Shown one piece after another: positions 59,101-62,078 of a DNA stretch of 64,000 bases. A program made the position numbers and the translations under genes. Below the pieces are notes generated by a model. It saw only the letters and a program-made list of their open reading frames with translations, had not been told where the DNA came from and did no database searches. The stretch is from NCBI GenBank assembly GCA_964030785.1, contig OZ034975.1:13960142-14024141 (forward strand). The letters run 5' to 3'. How positions within the stretch are numbered: position 1 is the stretch's first letter; each line of letters begins with the position of its first letter. This DNA is from Siderastrea siderea (Eukaryota > Cnidaria > Anthozoa > Scleractinia > Rhizangiidae).

Positions 59101-62078
59101 TACTAATGCGTTAAACGTTTCCAAAAAAGCATGTTCTTGTTTCTTTCAGTGCCAGTTCAATATGTGCATAACCGTGTCTTCTGGACACAAAGAGCGCGTT
59201 GTGTACAGAACAGCCACAGAACAGAACAGATACTTTTATTTACTTCCGTCAGGCTGATCAGGGGGGTTCCCTGACTATAAAAGTATAATTACAAGACATT
59301 GAAGGGTAAACGTCTAGGGTGTAAGCGTGTTGCTAGCGTGCTATCACCTTTAGCATCAAAGTCATACGGAAGGTCACATATATAAGTATACCTAGGGATG
59401 GTCAACCACGTTGGCAAGTTCGCAGAGCATTTAGCCGATAAGACCATACCCATCTGAGATCTTATGCAGATGGACCACCAGTGGGTCTGGGGACCACCCC
59501 AACAAAAAGCATTTGAAGCAATCAAATCTATTTTGACAGCTGCGCCTATGCTCGCTCTCTACGATCCTAACAAAGAGACCAAAATCTCAGCAGATGCGTT
59601 TTCATTTGGATTGGGAGGAGTACTGCTACAGAAGCAAGAAGACCAGACTTGGAGACCTGTTATGTTCATATCCAGAGCACTCACCCCTGTGGAATGCAGA
59701 TATGCGCAAATAGAGAAAGAGGCCTTAGCCCTAACCTGGGCATGTGAGCGGTTCAGCGACTACATAGTGGGGAAGTCTATTATTGCTGAAACAGACCATA
59801 AGCCACTCGTTCCTCTTCTCACCACGCGTACCTTGGATGAAGTCCCTCCTAGAGTACAGCTGCTAAGAATGCGCCTCATGCGTTTTCACTTTAAAGAGGT
59901 TAGAAAATGTACAACGAATGTACAGCGCATAGGAAATGTACAACGCAGATGCATTATCAAGAATGCAAGCAGAAAACTCAAACAGAATGGCTACCGTTCC
60001 TGAAGAAGAAATGAACATCTATGTTGACAGCGTACTGGAGTCTACCAGTATCGGATGTGAAGCGGATGGAAATCAAAGAAGCCCAAGATGAAGACCCCGT
60101 CTGTCGACAGATAACGAATTACTGCATGGAGGGCTGGCCAGACAAATTTCACCTTAACGATGCTCTTAAGCCTTATTGGTCAGTCCGAGGAGAGCTCACC
60201 GTAGTGCATGGAATACTGCTGAAGTCATCAAGAATCGTAGTGCCATCAGCTATGAAGCTGCAAGTTTTGGACAACATACACGAAGGGCACCAGGGAGTAG
60301 TCAAGTGCAGAAAACTTGCGAAGACGTCTTTTTGGTGGCCTGGTCTCAGCCGCGAAGTCCACGACATGGTTAAGAGTTGCAAAGTTTGTGCTGAGTACAG
60401 ACAGCAGCGAGCTGAGCCACTCATGCCAACACCTTTTCCTGAACGCCCTCGGCAGATGATCGGCACCGACCTCTTTGTGCTCGATAGCCTGAATTATCTG
60501 ATAGTAGTGGACTATTTCTCACGCTATATTGAGGTAGCTGCCATGCAAAAGACCACCAAATCCCATGACGTCATTAGAGCCCTGAAAGCAATCTTTGCAA
60601 GGCATGGAATCCCAGAAGAACTAAGAAGTGACAATGGCCCACAGTACGCATCAGCCGAATTCACTCATTTTACAAAAGAATGGGGTTTCAGGCATACAAC
60701 GAGTAGCCCCCGTTTCTCACAGTCTAACGGTGAAGTGCAGCGCGCTGTAGAAACCACCAAGTCACTGCTTAAGAAAGAAAAAGGTCCAACCAAGGGACTG
60801 TTGGCATACAGATCTACCCCACTGGCTTGCAGAAGTACTAATGGGACGGAAACTCAGAAATAGCATCCCAACCTTCCACACTGTTCTTAATCCGAGTTAG
60901 CCGGATATGGAAAAGCTACGTGAAAGAGAAGCAGAAAGCAAGGAAAAGGAAAGGCTGAATTTCAATTATCGACACAATGCTGCTCCCTTGAAAGCACTCC
61001 AACCTGGTATTCCTGTGCACATTAAAGATATGGGAACCACTGGTACAGTAACCAGAGCAGCAGAAACACCTAGATCCCACATGATTGAGACAGAGAAAGG
61101 CACAGTGAGAAGAAACCGATCTCATGTCAACCCAATTTCTATCAACAAGTCAGTGTCATCCAGCGTTTCAGACAAGTCAATGTCACCTAGTGTTACGAAG
61201 CAACAGCCCCAGGACAAGGCATTGCCTCCTTTGAAGCCACTCCCATCACCTTGTCTTTCATCCAGACCGAAGAGACTTGTTAGGCCCTCTCTCAAGTTAA
61301 GAGAGAGCCTTGGACTTTGTTGAACATTGAACTTTAGTTACAGAGACATTTGGACATTTGAAATCATCCTTGAATGTTGTTTTTATTTAGTTTAGTGGAC
61401 ACTGTTCACATGGTATCAGATTATAAATTTCACACTAGAGTTGCATGTTGTTTCTCAACTTCAAAAAAGGGAGATGTTGTGTTATCGAACTTTGACCCTT
61501 CACGTGTCACGCGTTGGTAGTTTTGCATTTAGGCATGCGCACTTGTAGCACGCGAGAGGATTAAACATGGCTGTTCGTTGAATCATCGTTGTTGTTTCTT
61601 GTCGGTTTTCAATAATCTGAGAGTAAGGATCGTTCAACTTTAACGATCGTAGCGATCGCAGCGATAATTTGGAAACCAGCCTTAAGGCTCGTGTTCCCAA
61701 CTAGACCTTTTGGCCTGGTCTGCCTGTGTTGTTTGCTTGTGGAATAGTGCAATTGTTGCTTTGGACACTTATAGAACGAGGCATATTTGTGCAGCGTTTC
61801 CCGTTCCCACGAGGCTTAGGGTTCTTGGCCTGTCTGCTATTCCCGCAGACTATTTTGTTTGTAGAACCATAGCACGCTTAGAGAACAGAAATATTCAAAT
61901 CTTATATCGCTATTCACGCAGGTTGCCCAATTTGGCTTGGTTTCCTGTTCCATAAAATAGCGATCACCGTCTTTTATTAACTTTAAGCATGGCAGCAAAA
62001 TTATAGCAAAAGTTGCTTACCTGTTCCTTGAGCAGGGCTAACAAATAACAACAGGAAAACCAGCAAGATCATCTTCAT
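2091..62078 (-). CDS. Polycystin-1-like receptor-channel: 4 PLAT, 13 TSP1, REJ, GAIN/GPS, PLAT, 11 TM (37 exons)
   Basis: Spliced model read by hand; exon entries follow. The 37 coding exons total 9,642 nt (3,213 residues plus stop) and every junction phase matches. Approximate residues: signal peptide 1-19, PLAT1-4 20-467, TSP1 x13 468-1208, REJ 1209-1532, stalk 1533-1775, GAIN/GPS 1776-2035, TM1 2067-2087, PLAT5 2113-2217, TM2-TM6 2278-2492, TOP domain about 2513-2734, TM7-TM11 2735-2947, repeated tail 2949-3140. Polycystin-1 family proteins sit in ciliary or plasma membranes and pair with polycystin-2-type channel subunits. Their GPS is usually self-cleaved. TSP1 and extra PLAT domains suggest binding of matrix or lipid ligands, which is inference. 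The start was chosen because the first exon encodes a clean signal peptide. Not tested against transcripts, so extra small in-frame exons or alternative 5' exons are possible. Confidence 0.88.
2313..2888 (-). repeat. Three 192-bp in-frame tandem repeats in the cytoplasmic tail
   Basis: Repeats start at 2,888, 2,696 and 2,504, exactly 192 nt apart, encoding 64 residues each. Shared blocks are DA.L.AK..V.P, then (V/L)D..GL.KD, FFD(R/K).S.LIKQSTT, and NK(N/S)V.E(L/V). The first unit begins at the NDAL that closes TM11, so the tail grew by duplicating the segment just after the last membrane helix. Confidence 0.93.
4010..5285. other. Intron 36, microsatellite-rich
   Basis: Holds an (AAT)n run at about 4,374-4,411 and a large (ATCC)n/(ATCA)n tract at 4,806-5,041. 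No coding signal. Confidence 0.8.
4806..5041. repeat. (ATCA)n-(ATCC)n-(ATCA)n microsatellite
   Basis: About 235 bp of tetranucleotide repeat, CAAT/CAAT at both ends and CATC/CATC in the middle, with occasional CATCGATC variants. Confidence 0.95.
5286..5454 (-). CDS. Exon 36: start of the TOP (polycystin) domain
   Basis: 169 nt, phases 0 and 1. Acceptor CTTTTAG, donor GTAAGT. Encodes [39 protein letters not shown] and [17 protein letters not shown]. This is the textbook polycystin signature (W.W, pG.Ya..WYNG, lvG..R.RQlRV). It lies in a different frame from the long open frame that crosses it, so ORF calling alone misses it. Confidence 0.93.
7354..8188 (+). mobile_element. Pack-MULE-like element: 96-bp TIRs, 9-bp TSD, captured gene fragment
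   Basis: The ends read TAGCCTGCGTGCAGACGTCT inward on both sides, and the inverted match extends about 96 bp (7,354-7,449 against 8,093-8,188) with only a few mismatches. Both ends are flanked by the direct repeat AGAGAAATG (7,345-7,353 and 8,189-8,197). Long TIRs and a 9-bp duplication fit a Mutator-like element. No transposase is present. The interior is coding-like on the plus strand (7,534-8,071), suggesting a captured host-gene fragment. Confidence 0.8.
7534..8071 (+). pseudogene. Gene fragment inside the 7,354-8,188 element
   Basis: Two overlapping frames: 7,534-7,770 contains [20 protein letters not shown], a possible zinc-binding C..C block followed by basic residues. The second, 7,742-8,071, contains [19 protein letters not shown] and a Ser/Pro-rich tail ([23 protein letters not shown]). 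The switch between frames may be a frameshift or a former intron (a GTGAGA sits at the change). The family is not recognised; the first part could be a DNA-binding N-terminal domain. Probably not expressed as a normal gene. Confidence 0.4.
8311..9570 (-). CDS. Exon 35: PLAT5 and TM2-TM6
   Basis: 1,260 nt, phase 0 at both ends. Acceptor ACTCTTAG, donor GTAGTC. Encodes [20 protein letters not shown], then PLAT5 ([18 protein letters not shown] to [11 protein letters not shown]), the conserved cytosolic PLAT after TM1 that binds lipids in mammalian polycystin-1. Hydrophobic helices follow at about residues 2278-2296, 2317-2339, 2359-2382, 2402-2425 and 2473-2492. Ends ..SVSDNSSK. An open frame continues about 330 nt past the donor into a transposon inverted repeat; that part is intronic, because only the splice at AAG/GTAGTC joins to the next exon's V-S-N-D. 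Confidence 0.92.
9571..10387. other. Intron 34
   Basis: 817 nt, AT-rich, with a short (TA)n run near 10,050-10,068. Nothing else recognised. Confidence 0.8.
10388..10630 (-). CDS. Exon 34: GPS cleavage motif and TM1
   Basis: 243 nt, phase 0 at both ends. Acceptor TTTACAG, donor GTAAGT. Encodes [20 protein letters not shown], completing the GPS with C.C.HLT. The HL/T tripeptide is intact, so self-cleavage between residues 2034 and 2035 is predicted. After a short acidic linker comes TM1, [19 protein letters not shown], then the cytoplasmic basic stretch [12 protein letters not shown] that leads into PLAT5. Confidence 0.93.
10631..11639. other. Intron 33, inside the GPS motif
   Basis: Splits the GPS between GC-Q and the C.C.HLT half. 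Contains a small hairpin, CCCCTCTC/GAGAGGGG, near 11,254-11,273. No coding sequence seen. Confidence 0.8.
11640..12365 (-). CDS. Exon 33: GAIN-B and first half of GPS
   Basis: 726 nt, phase 0 at both ends. Acceptor TTTCAG, donor GTAAGA. Begins [13 protein letters not shown]; later strands include [14 protein letters not shown] and [20 protein letters not shown] basic patch ([18 protein letters not shown]) sits before the GPS and could be a furin-type site or a disordered loop (inference). Ends in [18 protein letters not shown], the first half of the GPS motif (C..W......W...GC); the motif finishes in the next exon. Confidence 0.9.
12366..12927. other. Intron 32
   Basis: 562 nt with no recognised element. 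Confidence 0.75.
12928..13176 (-). CDS. Exon 32: GAIN subdomain
   Basis: 249 nt, phase 0 at both ends. Acceptor TTCTTTAG, donor GTACAT. Encodes [50 protein letters not shown]. The 'G..fvLP' strand and alternating hydrophobics fit the beta-rich GAIN fold that presents the GPS. Confidence 0.85.
13177..14215. other. Intron 31 (GC-AG)
   Basis: 1,039 nt with a GCAAGT start and a TTTAG end on the minus strand. No further feature recognised. Confidence 0.75.
14216..14392 (-). CDS. Exon 31: GAIN-A-like helix region, GC-AG donor
   Basis: 177 nt, phase 0 at both ends. The acceptor reads ACAACAAG. The downstream intron starts with GC: CAG then GCAAGT, the usual strong context for rare GC-AG introns. 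No GT donor keeps the frame here. Encodes [19 protein letters not shown], then a run with [14 protein letters not shown] and ASGNSAKSQ. Confidence 0.8.
14393..16924. other. Introns 30 and 29, flanking exon 30
   Basis: Non-coding apart from the exon at 15,079-15,204. Contains a (TTC)n tract at about 14,607-14,647. The plus-strand open frame at 16,384-16,641 shows no family features. Confidence 0.7.
15079..15204 (-). CDS. Exon 30: stalk / GAIN-A-like helix region
   Basis: 126 nt, phase 0 at both ends. Acceptor TTAAACAG, donor GTGAGT. Encodes [35 protein letters not shown] and TVSDKCL. Too short to be obvious as an open frame; supported by splice sites, phase and the fit of its helical sequence between the flanking exons (..DKCL then [10 protein letters not shown]..). 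Confidence 0.82.
16925..17101 (-). CDS. Exon 29: post-REJ stalk
   Basis: 177 nt, phase 0 at both ends. Acceptor TTCAAAG, donor GTAAAA. Encodes [18 protein letters not shown], then [20 protein letters not shown] and [14 protein letters not shown]. The helical '..gd...a.....al..i' pattern is typical of the segment between REJ and GAIN in polycystin-1-like proteins. No catalytic motif. Confidence 0.82.
17125..17395 (-). mobile_element. tRNA-derived SINE, minus orientation
   Basis: tRNA-like head at 17,224-17,302 with an A-box (TAGGTCAGTGG) and a B-box (GGTTCGATTCC), followed by a tail ending near TTTATTTATCA. The body after the B-box matches the 17,470-17,660 copy. A pol III retroposon rather than a working tRNA gene; the anticodon arm is not normal. 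Confidence 0.75.
17470..17660 (+). mobile_element. tRNA-derived SINE, plus orientation (head-to-head with its neighbour)
   Basis: Same family: A-box TAGCTCAGTGG and B-box GGTTCGATTCC in the core at about 17,530-17,610, then CAGATTTTTTCTTTGTCCCA. With the minus copy it makes an inverted pair. A third partial copy of the tail lies between them (17,390-17,465). Confidence 0.75.
17815..18065 (+). mobile_element. Second SINE family (Leu/Ser-type tRNA head)
   Basis: The head reads TATGGCCAAGTGGTTTAGGC and is followed by a degenerate B-box (TTTCAAATCC) and a body starting TTAGCTGGAGCTGTTTCTCA. Similar heads are common in hexacoral SINEs (family recall, not checked). Confidence 0.6.
19100..19185 (-). 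mobile_element. tRNA-like SINE head
   Basis: Minus strand: GGCTGGTGGCTCAGTGGTTA, then GGTTCGAGTCCTGCTGGGGA. Good A- and B-boxes, diverged from the 17-kb family. Confidence 0.6.
20610..22020 (+). pseudogene. Decayed Crypton-like tyrosine recombinase
   Basis: Broken frames on the plus strand. 20,614-20,715 begins [17 protein letters not shown] and then breaks. 21,011-21,358 has [20 protein letters not shown] and [20 protein letters not shown]. 21,207-21,425 has [40 protein letters not shown] and [16 protein letters not shown]. The order resembles the DUF3504/KCTD1-type recombinases of Crypton elements widespread in cnidarians. An NHSAR-like remnant follows near 21,520. Several frameshifts and stops; not functional. 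Family assignment is from memory. Confidence 0.6.
22312..22432. repeat. Inverted repeat with 45-50-bp arms
   Basis: CATGATTTTTCTCGTGCAAT and GGAATAAATAAGCACTCGTAA on the left are mirrored by ACTCGTGCTAATTTATTCC and ATTGCACTCGAAACCATG on the right, around a short loop. It lies near the end of the recombinase relic and may be an element terminus. Confidence 0.7.
22971..23559 (-). CDS. Exon 28: REJ region, main part
   Basis: 589 nt, phases 2 and 0. Acceptor TTTTAG, donor GTAAGT. Encodes [19 protein letters not shown], the cysteine-rich [15 protein letters not shown], and later [36 protein letters not shown] and [18 protein letters not shown], all features of the REJ module (paired cysteines, P..G..l.T.f.l.C.gw.d...PL.Y.f.y, and a V.D..Gas strand). 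The open frame runs into the intron on both sides, but only these limits keep phase with the neighbours. Confidence 0.9.
24317..24935. mobile_element. Rearranged copy of the TTAA-type MITE
   Basis: Begins TTAACCCTCGGTCGTACAAG as in the copies at 45 and 53.7 kb. The stretch at about 24,650-24,930 matches their interior in reverse orientation (for example AAAAATGGCTCGACCATC and CTACTGAAAACGGCAGGTG) and ends in a C-run. Confidence 0.5.
26043..26209. repeat. Foldback repeat, arms about 55 bp
   Basis: CATGTTGCTGTG, CTGTTCAGAAATAGATCACA and GGTGACGTCAAAATG on the left match, in reverse, CATTTTGACGTCA, TGTGATCTATTACTGAACAG and GCGCACGGCAACATG on the right. Confidence 0.8.
26480..26861 (-). CDS. Exon 27: REJ region, first part
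   Basis: 382 nt, phases 1 and 2. The acceptor follows a long TTTC-repeat pyrimidine tract; the donor is GTAAGA. Begins [14 protein letters not shown] and continues with [19 protein letters not shown] and FTWHYG, resembling the start of REJ (receptor for egg jelly) modules, where a 'gG......L.ldgs.S.d' stretch precedes an F.W.. strand. Extracellular, N-glycosylation sites present. REJ repeats in polycystin-1 relatives form mechanically soft FN3-like folds next to the GAIN domain. Confidence 0.85.
26862..27570. other. Intron 26
   Basis: Starts (low-coordinate side) with a GAAA-rich run at 26,864-26,907, which on the gene strand is the pyrimidine tract of the REJ exon acceptor. Nothing else recognised up to the decayed TSP1 exon. 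Confidence 0.8.
27571..27686 (-). pseudogene. Decayed fourteenth TSP1 exon
   Basis: Lies one 282-bp period below the last good TSP1 exon and keeps the acceptor and the start [20 protein letters not shown]. The third cysteine is lost (RTYTN instead of RTCTN), the sequence diverges after NPPPP, and an in-frame TAA follows at 27,571-27,573 with no matching donor. Most likely a dead exon skipped in splicing. An alternative terminal exon producing a short secreted PLAT-TSP1 form is less likely; I saw no AATAAA close downstream. Confidence 0.75.
27798..31352 (-). CDS. Exons 14-26: thirteen tandem TSP1 domains
   Basis: Thirteen 171-nt exons, each one thrombospondin type-1 domain with phase-1 ends, starting exactly 282 nt apart. 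In gene order: 31182-31352, 30900-31070, 30618-30788, 30336-30506, 30054-30224, 29772-29942, 29490-29660, 29208-29378, 28926-29096, 28644-28814, 28362-28532, 28080-28250, 27798-27968. Acceptors read TGCAG before TTGA(T/C)GG; donors are GTAAAG, GTAATG or GTATTG. Each encodes DG.WS.W..WS.C.VTC.GG, RTC, GKPCPG, ETR.CNEAPCP, with six cysteines and the W..W..W motif that is C-mannosylated in other TSP1 proteins. Such domains bind glycosaminoglycans or partner proteins; the ligand here is unknown. The 111-bp introns are nearly as conserved as the exons, which points to recent duplication or gene conversion. Confidence 0.92.
31353..33602. other. Intron 13, between PLAT4 and the TSP1 array
   Basis: Low-coordinate part unique. 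31.75-33.6 kb is paralogous to 41.8-44.8 kb and 52.1-53.4 kb (introns after PLAT3 and PLAT1). Contains a poly-C run near 31,913-31,926 and a MITE at 32,379-32,791. Confidence 0.8.
32379..32791. mobile_element. 413-bp MITE with 3-bp TSD and internal CTAGGATCTTCC palindromes
   Basis: Ends are GGGGCTGTTCACATGGAGGG and its inverse CCCTCCATGTAAACAGCCCC, flanked by ATA on both sides (32,376-32,378 and 32,792-32,794). The paralogous introns read TTGACATAGAAAGCGA without interruption near 44,132 and 52,766, giving an empty-site proof inside the window. The interior repeats GCGCTAGGATCTTCCTAG-type palindromes. Confidence 0.9.
33603..33684 (-). CDS. Exon 13: PLAT4 part C
   Basis: 82 nt, phases 0 and 1, two codons shorter than the other C exons. 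Acceptor TTCTAG; the donor is GTTAGT rather than the GTAAGT of the other three copies. Encodes [17 protein letters not shown], then [10 protein letters not shown]. It joins the first TSP1 exon as ..[16 protein letters not shown]. Confidence 0.87.
33873..33924. mobile_element. Short foldback element of the TAGCCTG...CAGGCTA family
   Basis: TAGCCTGTGCG ... GGAGACGTCTGCGCACAGGC, nearly a perfect hairpin, flanked by TATTTCGG on both sides. Shares its ends with the 7,354-8,188 element. The same insertion is present in the PLAT2 unit at 49,919-49,975. Confidence 0.85.
34695..37986. mobile_element. 3.3-kb TTAA-flanked transposon, no transposase seen
   Basis: TTAA then GGACGGTGGCCC at the left and GGGCCACCGTCC then TTAA at the right: inverted 12-bp ends inside TTAA duplications, as in piggyBac-type elements. 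Open frames inside (34,902-35,177; 36,607-36,849; 37,574-37,880) show no transposase motifs, so it is probably non-autonomous. Confidence 0.75.
38467..38581 (-). CDS. Exon 12: PLAT4 part B
   Basis: 115 nt, phases 2 and 0. Acceptor TTGGTAG, donor GTGAGA. Encodes [20 protein letters not shown], then RRNNTF, a loop with PNPDW, and HLDK. Long form, as in PLAT2. Confidence 0.9.
38835..38976 (-). CDS. Exon 11: PLAT4 part A
   Basis: 142 nt, phases 1 and 2. Acceptor TTTCAG, donor GTACAT. Encodes [34 protein letters not shown] and NDFQQG. Sister of the PLAT2 part A exon. Confidence 0.9.
38977..44809. other. Intron 10, between PLAT3 and PLAT4
   Basis: Contains simple degenerate repeats (for example 'TTGGCCATACAGT' copies near 39,715-39,795 and 'GAATTGAACTGA' copies near 41,175-41,250), a duplicated tract shared with 51.3-52.1 kb, and a Harbinger-like element at 42,223-43,887. 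No exon seen. Confidence 0.7.
42223..43887. mobile_element. PIF/Harbinger-like non-autonomous element, TTA TSD
   Basis: Ends GGGACGGACCATTAG and CTAATGGTCCATCCC, flanked by TTA at 42,220-42,222 and 43,888-43,890. GGG-starting TIRs with a TWA target are typical of PIF/Harbinger. Paralogous introns near 32,160 and 52,540 lack it. No transposase frame; contains ATGAATTTTTTTT-type repeats near the right end. Confidence 0.75.
44810..44897 (-). CDS. Exon 10: PLAT3 part C
   Basis: 88 nt, phases 0 and 1. Acceptor ATTCTAG, donor GTAAGT. Encodes [19 protein letters not shown], then [11 protein letters not shown]. Sister of the PLAT1 part C exon. Confidence 0.9.
45091..45705. mobile_element. TTAA-flanked MITE in PLAT3 intron
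   Basis: TTAACCCTCGGGCGTACAAG at the left; the right end reads CTTGTTCGTCCGAGGGTTAA. Inverted ends with TTAA at both borders indicate a piggyBac-type MITE. A G-run follows the left end. The same insertion sits at 53,730-54,301 in the sister PLAT1 intron. Confidence 0.85.
46165..46212 (-). pseudogene. Truncated PLAT exon B copy in PLAT3 intron
   Basis: Encodes only [16 protein letters not shown], the 3' half of exon B, followed by GTGAAC in place of GTGAGA. It has no acceptor at its 5' side. An exon-B fragment left by unequal duplication. Confidence 0.85.
48418..48517 (-). CDS. Exon 9: PLAT3 part B
   Basis: 100 nt, phases 2 and 0. Acceptor TTCGCAG, donor GTGAGG. Encodes [20 protein letters not shown], then [14 protein letters not shown]. 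Short form, as in PLAT1. Confidence 0.9.
48518..49139. other. Intron 8, within PLAT3 (A to B)
   Basis: 622 nt, nearly half of it the foldback MITE at 48,738-49,022. Confidence 0.85.
48738..49022. mobile_element. 285-bp foldback MITE with perfect 9-bp TSD
   Basis: Almost the whole element is an inverted repeat: arms contain TTTCACGAGGTCGCCACT, AACGACGTCTGAGTAACGAG and AATCAGAAGCACTACC, around a short loop. Flanked by GCAGTGGCT at 48,729-48,737 and 49,023-49,031. The 9-bp duplication suggests mobilisation by a Mutator-like transposase. Confidence 0.92.
49140..49281 (-). CDS. Exon 8: PLAT3 part A
   Basis: 142 nt, phases 1 and 2. Acceptor TTTCAG, donor GTAATC. Encodes [31 protein letters not shown] and DDFEQG. 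Closest to PLAT1 exon A. Confidence 0.9.
49282..49646. other. Intron 7, between PLAT2 and PLAT3
   Basis: 365 nt, with a CAGAA(CA)-type short repeat at about 49,424-49,459. Its sequence matches 59,090-59,390 in intron 1. Confidence 0.85.
49647..49734 (-). CDS. Exon 7: PLAT2 part C
   Basis: 88 nt, phases 0 and 1. Acceptor ATTTTAG, donor GTAAGT. Encodes [19 protein letters not shown] followed by [11 protein letters not shown]. 'SRYIEF' is the PLAT2/4 type, against 'SRDIEF' in PLAT1/3. Confidence 0.9.
49735..50527. other. Intron 6, within PLAT2 (B to C)
   Basis: Paralogous to both ends of intron 12. Holds the foldback at 49,919-49,975. Confidence 0.85.
49919..49975. mobile_element. Short foldback element (PLAT2 copy)
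   Basis: TAGCCTACGCGTAGACGTCT ... GGAGACGTCTGCGCACAGGC. Same insertion site as 33,873-33,924, after GTAATATTTCGG. Confidence 0.85.
50528..50642 (-). CDS. Exon 6: PLAT2 part B
   Basis: 115 nt, phases 2 and 0. Acceptor TTGGTAG, donor GTGAGA. Encodes [20 protein letters not shown] and, after a five-residue-longer loop ending in PNPDW, HLDK. The long form of exon B occurs only in PLAT2 and PLAT4. Confidence 0.9.
50897..51038 (-). CDS. Exon 5: PLAT2 part A
   Basis: 142 nt, phases 1 and 2. Acceptor TTTCAG, donor GTACCT. Encodes [34 protein letters not shown] and DDFRQE. The '[13 protein letters not shown]' type is shared with PLAT4. Confidence 0.9.
51039..53444. other. Intron 4, between PLAT1 and PLAT2
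   Basis: 51.05-51.3 kb matches 38.98-39.2 kb; 51.3-53.4 kb matches 40.96-44.8 kb without the Harbinger-like element. A plus-strand open frame at 52,511-52,876 recurs in the paralogous introns and is judged non-genic. Confidence 0.8.
53445..53532 (-). CDS. Exon 4: PLAT1 part C
   Basis: 88 nt, phase 0 in and phase 1 out. Acceptor is TACTCTAG and donor is GTAAGT. Encodes [19 protein letters not shown], then [11 protein letters not shown], the last strands of PLAT. The A, B and C exons together form a 1-1 symmetric module that can be duplicated without a frame change. Confidence 0.9.
53730..54301. mobile_element. TTAA-flanked MITE in PLAT1 intron
   Basis: Left end TTAACCCTCAGGCGTACAGG, right end GTTCGTCGGAGGGTTAA. 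Orthologous to the 45,091-45,705 insertion through the block duplication. Confidence 0.85.
54728..54770 (-). pseudogene. Truncated PLAT exon B copy in PLAT1 intron
   Basis: Matches the 46,165-46,212 fragment (ends in NNGWHLDK followed by GTGAAC) but is slightly shorter. No acceptor. Confidence 0.8.
57036..57135 (-). CDS. Exon 3: PLAT1 part B
   Basis: 100 nt, phase 2 in and phase 0 out. Acceptor TTCGCAG, donor GTGAGA. Encodes [20 protein letters not shown] and, after a short variable loop, DDWHLDK, the middle of a PLAT domain (F.v..edvG.v..v.i......W.l). Short form of exon B, as in PLAT3. It carries a Cys where the other copies have Arg (AIRC instead of AIRR), so it is the most diverged of the four. 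Confidence 0.87.
57320..58880. repeat. 40-bp minisatellite with an inverted end, in PLAT1 intron 2
   Basis: About 1.35 kb of diverged 40-bp units of the type GTGGGTTACCTGGGGTAAAT + GTGGAGTAACTGGGTTGAAC. Most homogeneous at 58,260-58,560. The last 175 bp (58,705-58,880) carries the same unit inverted (TTTACCCCAGGTAAGGCACG). On the gene's own strand the direct units contain CAGGTAAG or CAGGTAAC. Confidence 0.93.
58933..59074 (-). CDS. Exon 2: PLAT1 part A
   Basis: 142 nt, phase 1 in and phase 2 out. Acceptor is TTTCAG and donor is GTAACT. Encodes [18 protein letters not shown], then [11 protein letters not shown], then DDFKQG, the first half of a PLAT beta-sandwich with the family GAGT.. and W.kI.G signatures. 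It is the 'LIQVRTSD' type, shared with PLAT3. Confidence 0.9.
59464..60003 (+). pseudogene. Retroelement RNase H fragment
   Basis: Contains [20 protein letters not shown], then [29 protein letters not shown] and ETDHKPL, giving the D-E-D pattern of the reverse-transcriptase-linked RNase H. The frame ends in unrelated residues after about codon 150, a break relative to the integrase frame that follows. Confidence 0.85.
60021..60863 (+). pseudogene. Retroelement integrase fragment
   Basis: Has an H..H..C..C zinc-binding head (HEGHQG to SCKVCAEY) and a catalytic core with D (IGTDLF), D (RSDNGPQY) and E ([10 protein letters not shown]). Stops before the C-terminal part, which lies in a separate frame at 60,907-61,323. 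Described as it stands; it is broken. Confidence 0.88.
60907..61323 (+). pseudogene. Retroelement integrase C-terminal part
   Basis: Lysine- and glutamate-rich start ([14 protein letters not shown]), then [20 protein letters not shown], the small barrel typical after gypsy integrase cores, and a Ser/Pro-rich tail. Confidence 0.7.
62021..62078 (-). CDS. Exon 1: signal peptide
   Basis: ATG at 62,078 opens [19 protein letters not shown], with a charged start, a leucine-rich core and a small-residue cleavage region, so the product enters the secretory pathway. The exon ends in phase 1 at a GTAAGC donor (62,015-62,020), matching the phase-1 start of PLAT1 exon A. Just upstream on the minus strand is a T-run followed by AGCAG, a plausible splice acceptor, so the 5' UTR may be split and the transcription start may lie further upstream. 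Confidence 0.85.

Larger units (their letters stand above)
59390..61950 (+). mobile_element. 5'-truncated Ty3/Gypsy-type LTR retrotransposon
   Basis: Lies in intron 1, antisense to the host gene. Begins abruptly at the end of a reverse-transcriptase thumb-like stretch with an in-frame stop, then RNase H, integrase, a purine tract (AAAAAAGGGAGA, 61,463-61,474) and a probable 3' LTR starting TGTTGTGTTATCG at 61,475. The LTR end is uncertain (near 61,950). No gag, no RT core and no 5' LTR, so immobile on its own. Confidence 0.88.
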
